From an uncultured Clostridia bacterium (GTDB lineage Bacteria; Bacillota; Clostridia; Christensenellales; UBA1242), in the NCBI GenBank assembly GCA_947589655.1, contig CANQCE010000111.1, positions 1 to 15,628 on the forward strand: 15,628 nt of DNA, read 5' to 3'. The translations under genes and the position numbers were made by a program. Every line of letters begins with the position of its first letter. The first letter of the stretch is position 1. Below are positions 1 to 12,000 of the stretch, piece by piece. The notes beneath the pieces are model-generated. The model made no database searches and was not told where the DNA came from. It saw only the letters and a program-made list of their open reading frames with translations.

Positions 1-3000
1 CCTGGCATGGCAAACAATGAATATTCACTTTCTGGTGAGGGAACAGCCCAAAATCCTTACATAATTGAAACGGCGGCAGATTTGGCAAAAGTTTCTTCGG
101 ATTATTCCAGCGTGGCAGGTGCAGACGAAGCAGACGGCGTAAAACATTATGTGCTTAAAAACGACATAAATTTAACTGGCCGCACTTGGACACCTATCGG
201 CACAGGCACAGCGTTTAACGGAGTGTTTGACGGCAATGGGCACACCATTTCTGGCATCACTTGCTCTCTGCAAGAGGTGTATGGCAATGTTGGACTTTTT
301 GGAAGGACTTCAAACGCCATCATCCGCTATCTAACGGTTAAAGATATCAACTATTTAAGCAGAGGAGAAGGTGTTGCAACTTGCGGAACATTTGTTGGCA
401 GTGTTGAAGGTGATACATATCTTGTTGGCTGCAAAGATGAAACAGAATTAAATTCGGTTGGGGTGGTTACAAGCGGCACGCTTTATAATGTTATGGGGGC
501 AGACGGAGATTTGTTGAATTTAAGGGATGTTACTGTAACCTCCGCATATGATATTGTTGTCAACGGTGCAGGCGGAAACTTTTATGACACCCAGAACAAT
601 GCTTCCTCTGCAAGTGCTGCAAGCGATGTCACTACAATGTTGGATGTAAAAAACATGTATTTAGGGGAATATCACATTTTTGTTAAAGAGGACAACAAAA
701 CTGTGATTGTTCCAGATTTTGCAAAAAACGAATACGGCAAAACGCTGTTGCCGCAACTATCCACAGAAATAGGGAAAGCAGATGTTTTAATCAAGCGTGG
801 ACACAAACTTTCTGGCTATACTTATACAAAAGACGGCAGCAGTGTTGCTGTGGAAAATTTTGATGCCTCAAAAGCAGCCAGCGGCATAACTGCCCAGTGG
901 TCAGACAATGTTAACAGGCAAATTAAGATAATTTATAACCAATATGAAACAACAAATTTTGAAATAACAAAAAATGAAAAAGCCGAGTATGTGGGCAAAT
1001 ACATAACTGACAAAAATGGCAAAGAAATAATGGACAGCGAAGGGCAAAAAGTTAAACTTGAACTTGAAGGCAACTTGCTGGTTGCAAAGTTTACAATGGA
1101 GTATGATGCGTTTTTCTCTGAGTATGCAGAATTGTTCAAACTGCCTTATTACAAAGATGCAGACGGAACGGCAAAGCCTTTAAGAGACGGCAACTTTACA
1201 ATGGAAATTTACCAAGACAAAGAGTTTACCGAGGGGGTTTCTGGCTCTGGCATTGTAAACGATAAACTCAGCATTGGCAGTGAAGGCGGCGGCGTAAACC
1301 TTTATGCCAAATGGACAGGCATAAAAGAGAAAAAGTTTGATGTTAGCCTTACAATTGGCACAGATGATGTTGGCACAAACTTGGAAAGTGCAATTTTAAA
1401 TGTCAACATGTATGTTAAAGAGCAAAAAGGCACCCAAGAGAAACAAGTTAGTGGTGAACAGGTTTCTGCTTCAAGCACAGATGGGACAGGTTGGAAATAC
1501 AACTTTTCATATAATACAACCCTAAGCGACAGCATAGACAGTTATTTCCGTTTTGATGTTGAATTGAATGACGGATATATTTTGGCTGGCAGCACGCAAT
1601 ACACTGACTTTTGGACTAAGCTAAAACAAAATGTGGACACCAACTTTGGGAATTTAACTGTAAAGTATGGCTCTAATGACGAAGACGCAGATTTTGACTC
1701 TCTTTCAAATGCGGTTGATAATAATGTGTTTATCGATATTTCCGATTTTAATAGCACACGCTATTATAACCTTTATCAGGGTTTTGACCTTCCAACATTA
1801 AAAATTACAAGGGAAACCTATACAGAAGAATTTGATGTTGACAAAAACATTTATTCTGCTCTTGGTGCAGACGAAACTTTTACAGTGACAAACGGTGAGG
1901 GCGGATATAAATCGAACCTTCAAATTCAAAAAACTACTGGGGAATGGGTGGACATTTTAGAAGCAATGTCAGCAACGGAAGAGGACAAGGCATATTGGGT
2001 AACAAAAACAGATTTATACATTGCCTTCGATTTAATACACAACAAAATTGTGCTTTCGAGCGACAAATATGACAGCCAAGAATTTAAGGCAGACGATTAT
2101 ACCAAAGACGGAAAAATAAACTTAAAATACAACAATGAAAAAGAATATAACTTAACAGTTTTAAAACAAGAATTGCCAGCAACAATGTGGACAATCATTC
2201 TTTCAAGCGCCACAAAAGAAGAAGTGAGGCTGGAAATTTATGAGGAGGAAGATGCAGAGAACGGCAGAAACAGTAAATTAACCACGCACTCATTTAGCAG
2301 TTATGTGTTGTTGTTCTCAACTGAATATCAAAATAAAAATGAAAATGAAAGCGTTTCGTTCACATCTTATGGTCATAGTGGAAATTTGGGATACACTTTA
2401 AGCGCGATAAAATATTTTGGTTCAGACCCACAGAAAAACCCAACAAAAATCAGTTTGGTGCTTGAAAATGCTCTTATAACAGATAATGACGGCGCAAATG
2501 GCAAGACGGTTGGAAAAATTGATGCCCATACAGCGTTTACAGAGGCATTTTTCAGATTTGAATTTTATAAAGACGATGCTAAATTAACAGAGAACACTCC
2601 AAATTTTGCAGGAAAAACCAGCGGTGGCGACAATGACGGAACGTTTGATATGATAAGCGGCGTTACTTTAACCACAACAGAGAGCGATGTATTTCAGTTT
2701 GAAGTTGAAAACAGCGATTATTATCGCATGGTGGGCGAGAAAGGGGTTAAAATTGTTGTCGAGAGTGCCCCAGAACCTTATGAAGACGACAGTTTTAATG
2801 CAAATTTTGAAACTTATCTAAGGCCAACACAAACAACTTTTAGCGTTGGCGATGAAGGCTTGTTATTTGGAAGTGACGTAACACATCCGGGCTATAGGGT
2901 GTCATTCACCCGAACAGGTGGCGATGCAGTTTTAAAGGCTGGGCAATATCTTGTTCAAATTTTTGTGGAAGATGTGCCTTACACTGTCAACTTTGGCACA

Positions 3001-6000
3001 AAGTTTGTCACAAATGGATTTAATAATTCAGAAGACTTATTCACAAATCCACAAAATTACAACCAAGACAATTCGCAAATCACAACAAAAATTAATGATA
3101 CCAACGAACAGACTGCAGAAGGTGGATTGTATAGCAGTTCTGTCAAGTTTGACGATGCTTTGTCCTTCAGCACCCAACTTGGCGATGACAAAGGTTATGT
3201 TTTTAATGGCTGGCGTTTAAAAACCGAAGATGGCGAAAATATCGGCGTTAAATCACAGGCGGAATTTAGCGGAAAGCTTTCAGATTTTTACAATGTAAGC
3301 CCAAAGAGTGCTTGCAAACTTACAGCCTATGCTGTTTATGTTAGAGAACAATTTGTTTTACAAACAAGCAACGGCGGACAAGTGCAAAATAAAGAAGGAA
3401 GAACACTTAACTCCGTCAATGTGACAATGGACGCACTAACATACAATTATAATACAGAAGGCAGCCAATCTGTTAGCATTACATTAAACGGCACAAACAA
3501 AGACAGTTATTATTTTAGCGGCTTTAAATTTGTGGACAAAGATGGCTATGAGGTTAAAGATAAATCTGACAATAATTTGGACTATGATGCAGTTTTCCGC
3601 TCCGCAACAACACAGTATTCAAACGGCAACTTGCAATTAACATTAGATTTCAGCAAAGACGACTGGCTGACAACCAAAATTCGCAGTGGCGATTTGGTAA
3701 AGGACAGCACAACAAGCGAAACTTATTACATTGTGCCTATTTTAACCGAGAAAAAAGCAAAAATTGTTTTCCACTCTGGCACAGGCACAAATGGTTATGG
3801 CGATGGCAACGCGAACGGACAAGTGTTTAATGTTTCAGGGGCAAGCACAACCGAACAAACATACGCCGCCTCGGCACAATACACAATTGGTTCAACAATC
3901 TTTACAAGAGATGCCAGCCTTTTGGCAAACGGCAATGGAATGTCCGCAGTGACGCTGTTCTATACCAGAACAGGTTATACCGCCCAAAACAGTTGGGGGT
4001 GGAGAACCACAAACCAGTCAGGCACAAGCAGTTTGGATATCACACTTACAAACTTAATGTTTGCAGACAACTCGAGCCAGAGAAAAAGCGAACAAGAGGC
4101 GGATGTTGAAATACACTTTTATCGCTTGTGGAAAGCGATTGAATACACAATTACATTTTCTGCAAATAACGGTCAGTTTGAAGATTTTAGCACAACCAAA
4201 GAGGTTAAAATTGCATACGACCAAAGTTTTGATGTAATTTCAACACAAATTCCTACACAAATAACACGCGATGGTTATAATTTTGTGGGCTGGTTTGATT
4301 CGGACAACATTCAAGTTTTCAGTTCGGACGGACAGTTGCAAAATAGCAACAAGTATTTCAGAGATGACAGAACATATGCCAATGCTGGCAATCTTCAACT
4401 TTATGCTCACTGGGAGGCAAAAACTTACCAGATTGAAATTAACTTTAACAGTGCCAATACATTTTTGGGGCAGTCTGGGGAATTGGACACGGCAACTTAC
4501 AGCTTAAAGTATGACCAAACCTTCTCAGAGATTGTTTGGACTGACGGCGTGAAGGGCATTTCTGCTCTTAACAGTTCCAATGTGACCAGGGCAGGCTTTA
4601 CATTTGACGGCTTGTATTTAACATCTACAAATGACGACACAAACAAAATTACCAATGCAACTCAGTTCAACAGCAGTTTGCAAGGTTTCCAATTTGTGGA
4701 TGGTGGCACGGCACTCACCCTTTATGTTGGCTGGGTAGCATCCTCAGATTATTTCAACCTTTCTCTTTACAGCAATGTTCATGAAAGTTTGGTGTATAAC
4801 ACTGCTGAGCGAACCGTTGACCTTTATGACTATTTTAAAGAAGACAACATGTCTGGGCAGAATGGCTTTGTAATCAATCAAGAGCAATTAATAGCCTTGG
4901 CGGCAGATATAAAAGATGCTAGTCTTTCTTATGAACTTTCCATTCCAGAGCAGTCCAAAGCGGTAAAGGTTGACAACAAACAATTTACAGTTAAAAATGT
5001 TGGGACTTATTCTGTAAGTTTTGTTATTAAAATTGAAGATACATCCAGCATTCGCAATTGTGGGCAAATTTGGGAGAAAACTTACGAGTTTGTAATTGCA
5101 GTTACACAAGCACCACTTGACCTTGCCACACCAGAAAAAGAGGAATATTTCCTTAAAAACCTGCAAAGGATAGCAGAGAATTTTGTTCCAGAAAGCACAA
5201 AAACAAGGCTTAATGAAGCCACCTCTTTGCAAGCGGCACTTACAATTTTAAAAGCACTAAATTCTGCGGACCTTCAGTTAGCGTCTGCGGAAGAACAAGA
5301 TGCTTACAAGTTCTTTATGACAAAATATTACTTGCTTGCACACACAAACGATGCCAAAGAAAATAAAACTTATTACAATTTCACATACTCGCAATTCACA
5401 CAATATCAGCAAGAGCATGCGCAAGATTATCAGCAAATTTTAACAAACACAAATTTCTTTACTTTCTTCAACTTTTTGGATGCAGAAAATTATCATGAAC
5501 TTGAGGGTTATCAATCGGTTGTTGAATTGCAAGCGAATACATCTTTCACGCCAAACAATTTAAGCATTTCAAAAATAAGGATTGTTTCAGGTGGTGCCAG
5601 CCCATTGCAAGCGCGTTCAACAACCAACTTGCTATACGTGTATGTTCTTTCTGTGGAGGCTGAGCCAAACGCAATCGACAATTATAATTTGCTGCAAGAC
5701 GGCAACGAGTATTATTTTGTGGCATCTTATTCCACATATGTTATGCCACAGGTGTTGACGCTTGAAAACCTTTCGCCTAAGGCAAGCGATTTCTATTCAG
5801 ACAATTTTGTTGAAGACGGCACCAGAAAAGTGGAATTTGAATATGGGCAAGCGTATAGCATCAACAGCACGACTTATTATAAGTTGGACGAAAATGCCAA
5901 CTATTATATAAACCTTTCCTTAAACACTTCTGGCGTTGGAAATGCCGATGAAGACACCGTTTTTGTGTTTAATGATGCAGAAAATTATTTGTATATTTCA

Positions 6001-9000
6001 AGTTTGTCCATAATTTTGCAACAGAACAACAGAAATTATTTTGCAACCGACAGTTTTAAAGTGCAATTGTCGCAAAATAGCACTTACACAATTTTATCCA
6101 CGGCTGGTGTTGCAAACATTATTATGTCTGGCAAATATTTAACCATGATGCAAGGCGGCGCCCCATATTTAACCGATTTTCCAGCGGAAATAAATGCAAA
6201 CATTTTAAGAATTACGCAGGTTAAAACCTCTGATGCAACTTACAACGAGCAGCAAATTGGAGAAACTGGCGGATATATAAACGGCACCAGAGTTTTCAGC
6301 ATTATTTCCAACAACGCTAGCAAAGTGGAGATACAAATTGGCAGGCAGGTTCAAAGCGTGGCATTCTCGGTTGCAACGCTTTCTCCAAACGAGTTTGTAT
6401 CGCTGTTCAAGTGGACAAACGAACTCATTTATAGTGTTCAGGGTTCCAAGGGTGTTATGGAAAATTCCGACACCAAAATTATAATGCCGCGTGACGAAAT
6501 TGACCAAATGGAAACCAAGGAAATTGTGACTTTGCAATACTATGCAATCTTCACCGATTTGGTTGAGGTTCAGTGGGATTATAATTTCCCAGAAGAATAT
6601 GCTGCCAACATACTGGCTGACGGTGTGAGAACTTTGCAACTTGGCAAGGCTGTCACAGAAGATATTTTCCCAAGTGTTGCAGGCTTTGGCAAGGCAGTTG
6701 AAGTGCGTGTTAAAACCGAGCAGGGCGAAAAAGAATACACAACTTTGAACAATTCCAACGGAGTTTTTGCAGGTTTGGATGCAGAGTTTAAGTTTAGACC
6801 TGTAAATCTTTCAGCAAGATGGGCTGTAAATGAAAACATGGAATTTGAAAGATTCTTTAATGAAAACGAAAAAGTGGCGGTTTACACTTATCAATCTTTT
6901 GATTTTTCCAGACTTGGCTATTGTCCTGATTTCAACCAATTTGTTTTTGATTACACCTACACATGGGATGTTACTTACACCAGTAATGACGAGCAGCCAT
7001 TGCATTTTGTTGGCGAAACCCTTGATTTGCGTCACGGCGGCAGCACAAGAGACAGCGGCACTTACACATTAAAAGTTGAAGGGAAAATAAAGCAGGAATT
7101 TATAGATGCAGGCACTTTGGCAGACACGAGCAAAAACACAACATCCTGCACTATCACATTTACAATTCAGTTTATGGGGCACAAACTTGTTGATGTTAAA
7201 ATGCCAGAAGATATGGAAAAACCATATGACGGGCAAGAGCACCGCGGAGATTTTGTGGTTGGCGTTCAGTATCAAGAGTGGGACAACTATCTTGGGAATT
7301 ACGGCGACACAATTATTGAAGAACCCGAGTTGCGCTATGCCGAAACAGGCCTGTTCATATTCAAAATAAACGATGGAGAAACGAAAAACATCATTGACGC
7401 AGGCGAATATGTTGTTAAACTTATAATTCAAGATGATGTTTTTGCCATTAACGAATACCAGGGCAAAACGGACTTTAACTTTGTTATAACACCTAAGGAG
7501 GTGGATATTTCTAGCAGCATTTACAAAGGGCAACTTTCCGCCACAAAAACATTTAACACGCCTGACCCTGTTTTGGAACCGGGGCTGACTGTGGATGGCA
7601 GAGAGGTTAAGTTGAAGCTTTGCAGAGATAAAAACGGCGAACACAACGGCGAAGACCTTGGCACTTATGCGGTTTATTTGGAAGATGTTATAAGTGATAA
7701 CAAAGGCAATTACAAAATTGTTTACACAACAGAGAATGAAACCATTGTGACACTTTTTGATAATGGCAATTTGTTAGAAGATGCGGCGAACACGAAAATT
7801 GGCGAGTTTACAATAACCGCCACAGGTAGAAACCTTGAAATTAATTTAACAAGCGAGAAAATGGACAACAAGGTTATAAAAGAAGAATTTAACAATGAAA
7901 ACTTTACCTTGGAGATAAAAGACCAAGAATTAATTATTAAAAACACAAAATTAAGTGACATTGCAATGAAAATTTCAATGTTTGATTTGGCAGCGGAAGT
8001 TAAAGACGAAAACATTCTTGAAATTTTAACAACTCATCTTCAAAAAGTTCACGCAAAATTTGCTAAACAAACTGCAGAATATGAGCAGGTTAAAGATGCC
8101 GATATTTACAACTTTGTGCTTGACATTGTGGGAACAGAATTTGCTGGCTATTATAACAAAATTGTAATTTCAACAGAATATGCTTTGCAAATAACTCCAA
8201 AGGTTATAAAACTGCAAGCAATAAATGTGGATAAAGAGTTTGACGGCAAGAGCGAAAACGAAATTGAGATTGAAGATGGGCTTAAGGTTATAGCAACATA
8301 CGATAGTATCCATGCAGACACTGGCATTAAAGTATGGCTTAAACCAATTGCGGAAGAAGGTTACAATTTGGGCAATTATTCTTTTGAAAGCACAGTGACC
8401 ACAGCCACAATTTCGCCGATAGAAGCAATTTTAACCCTTGGCACGCAAGACAAAGAATATGTATATGGAGATGTCAACATTTCCGATTTGAGCCAGATAT
8501 TCACGCCAGAATCTTTGCGAAGAAAAAATGGGGATGCTCTTGAATTAAGTTTGCTTACTGCGTATAAAGACGAATATCACATTTCTTACAGTTTCGTGAA
8601 AGAAGATGTTTGCTACAACGCTAGCGGCTGGCTTTATAAAGGCGAATATACGGTTGGCGTTTCAGAGAGCGATATAAAACTGGAAGCTTCCTTTACAGAC
8701 TTTATAATGACATTTGATAAATTTTCGCTGAACATAGGGGTGCGTCAAGTTGTTAAACATATTCCAGAGAACTTTATAACAATTTTGCAAACAGAAACCC
8801 CAGCAGATTATTATGAAGACACTTTAAGAATTGCCGAAACTGGTGATGAAATCACACTTAAATATAAAGCGAACTTGGATTCGGTGCAGTCGCAAACTCC
8901 ACCAATTCCAATTGGGCAATATCCACTTGTTTTAGAGTCTGACTATGACAACTTACACGGCAGCATTTCCGTTACTATAGACGATGGTGGAAAAGGATTT

Positions 9001-12000
9001 AATGTTATCGAAAGCAATGATGTGCTTGTAATCTCCATAGCTGAAGAAGAAGCAACAAAATTAAAGCAGACATATAACAGCAAAGAATTTGTTTTAACTG
9101 CAGATGCTGCAAATAAGAAGATGATATTCACAAATTCAGAAAAACAAATTGAGATAGGCTTAACAATCAGCATAGAGGGCAAAGGCGATGTTAATTCCTT
9201 CCAGTTTGGCAGTTTGAAATTCTTTAACAGTTCCGAAAGTGGAGAAATAACATCATTTGAAAACGCAGGAAAATATCTGTTATCTCTTGAAGCGACCGAC
9301 AAAAGCGATGCCATTCATACATTTAGATTTGATAAACAATATTTCTTTGAAATTGAAAAGATTGTCATTAGCACTGCACAGTTTGCAGGCAAGTTTGATA
9401 AAACATACGATGGCAGTGCAGACGGCAAAAGTGTTACATTTAACGAACTTATTACAGGGGACAATGCTTCCGTTGTTGGCACATTCCGAACGTCCAATGC
9501 TGAAAATGACAAGACCGTTACTTTAACGCTTTCCAAAGACGAGGATTCTAAAAACTATCAACTTGATGGCACTACCACAACCTCCAGCATTAGCAAAGCC
9601 ACTGTAACAATAAAATTGACAGGCGAACAACAAGAAAGTGCGTTTAAATACACCTATGGCGAAATTTCTTACATCGCTGACAAGTGGACAGGGCTTAACT
9701 TTGTTGTTGAAGCAAATGGTCAAGTTGTTTCCAGTTCAACTTACAACCTAAATATAACAATTGACAATGAGCGTCACTCTGACGCTGGCTATTTGCTTGC
9801 AAACACTTACACAATAAGTGTTACAGGCAGTTTCTTATCGGCAAACTCCAACTACGAATTTGCTACTGACCCTTACACCGCAAAAATTGTGGTTGATAAA
9901 CGCGATTTAGAAATTGAATTTACACAAAGAGGGCAGATAAAAGTTGCATACGGTTCCACCGAATGGCAAAAACTGGGCGTTGACGGCAAGTTCGATTATA
10001 CCATTGCTGCAAACGACACCCTGTTAAGCCCACTTGGCGAAGAAATAACTGTCAGCCTTCAACTGAAAAATGTGGGCGATAGGACAATAGGTTTCTATAA
10101 TGTTGACAGCGAAGGCTTTTCTTCAAAAAATGAAAATTACAATTTAAAATCTGTCACGGACAGCGTGCAAGCGTTTGAAATTACGCAGTCCAGAGAGTTT
10201 GTTATTGTGCTTGTGGACAATGGCGATAAGGGAACAAACGAAATTGAAATAACATATGATGGCTACACATATAACAGCATTTCACTTGAAAATGAAAACG
10301 GAGTTTGGAAATTATACCTTAAAACAGAATCTGGGCACAGAAGCAACGGGTTTAAACTTGCCTTCTTCTTGCAAAATGGGGAAAAATATGCTGGCACCAT
10401 TGAGGGCCTGAAATCCGAATTTTTGTTTGACCCTATCAAAGATGTTCAAAAAAATCCATATAGCATAACGGCATACAATTCTTCCTCGTCAACGAACGAT
10501 TTAATCAGGTTTGGCAATTCTGGAGAAGGCAACGCCTCTTTGCTTGTCAAGGTTTTGCCAAAAGAACTTACATTTAAAAACAACAAGTTTGAGAGAATGT
10601 TTAACAATGCCGATGCGGTTTATCACGAGGACCCAACCGAAGTTTTAACAGGCGTTGTGGCTGGCGACAATGTAACATTAACGGTGGAACTTCATGTGGG
10701 GAGTGAGAGCGGACAGCTGGCAAAATATGCAGGCACAGGATATGTGGTTAAAGCAACTCTTGAAGGAGAAAATGCAAGCAACTACACTGTTAAAACGGAA
10801 GATGTAACTGGCACAATTTTAAAGCGAACAATTACAATCATATTTAATTCCAGAACTTATCAATATGGCATTTTGGGCAGCAAAGAACAGTTGAAATATG
10901 AGGACAACAGTTTTGAGGTTGACTTTAATATAGAAGGCTTTGATTTGGCGAAATATCTTGCCGATAAAAGAGTGTTCAATTTAACCATTGGTGCAAAAAA
11001 TATGGAAACAAACTTGTCTTCGGCAGGAAAACTGAAAGTGGGCGAATATGGCATAGTTGCCAATATAGGAAATGAAGAGAATTGCGACTTTGATTTGGGC
11101 TATTATATAATTGATGGTGCACAGCTGTCAACAAACGCAGATGCTGCAAGAATAACCATCTCGCAGACAACATTGCAGCCGGTTCAAAAAGAAGACGGCG
11201 AAAAACTTGAAGACATATTCAAAAAATCTTACGATGGAAATTATGACGCCGAAATTTACGATGGTGCACATGAGATTGGCAACCTTAAATTCGATTTAAG
11301 CGGATATAGCAAAGGGGATGAAGTAACACTTTCTGCAAGATATTCCGCTTTGCAAGGCAAAAACCTTGTTGTAACATTCACTCTTGATGGGGCGGATGCG
11401 GAAAACTACAAAATTGAGGAGTTTGTGGGCGGCACCATTACCGCTGTTAAAGTTTTGCTTGAATTTGCGAATAGCGAAAGTTACAACTTAAATGTTAGCG
11501 GCAATCTACTTAAAGAACTGGCATATCCATTTGTGCCAAATTCTAACTATTTAACATCCAACGCATATGACACCAGCAACCTATACGAATTCCCATCCTC
11601 ACCAACCAAAACAGGCTATACATTTACTGGTTGGACACTTAACTTTGAATCTTTAACCGATGCACAATTTAGAATTTTGGAAGATTTGTGCGAGCAGCAA
11701 AATATTAGCCTTAAAGGCAATATGTCAAGTTGCAGTGTTGCAGTTGGCAACAATTACGAAACCATTCAACTGCTGTCAGGGCTTTTGGCAAATGAAGGCT
11801 TTGAACCACTTTATTATGAAAAACCTGAACTTAAAATTATATTTAATGACAACTGGGAAATTAAAAAGTATGATATCACTGTTACAATCACTGACGAACA
11901 GGGAATCCAAAGCCCATTTGGAACTGTAACATCCGACATTTTCCAAGAAGAAGTTACAACTTCTGCAAAGGCACAAGTGGAATATCGCAAATCTGTTACT

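Noticed and set aside
7..9. ATG at codon 3 as the start of the gene
   Set aside because: The frame is open upstream, only six bases precede it and no ribosome binding site can be seen. The GLUG-type module would begin without a signal peptide.
2626..2649. Gly/Asp-rich stretch resembling an RTX calcium repeat
   Set aside because: Only one loose match (SGGDNDGTFD) without tandem nonapeptides. The same applies to isolated DxDG-like loops at about 1156 and 3538, which do not form EF-hand or dockerin units.
2951..3220. Out-of-frame forward ORF of 89 codons
   Set aside because: Overlaps B-repeat module 3 in another frame; the in-frame translation has the GYVFNGW core, while this one has no domain.
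7069..7644. Antisense ORF of 191 codons on the minus strand
   Set aside because: Opposite YDG-type modules a and b. Its composition is Cys/Phe/Asn-rich without motif, and no plausible ribosome binding site or promoter was recognised.
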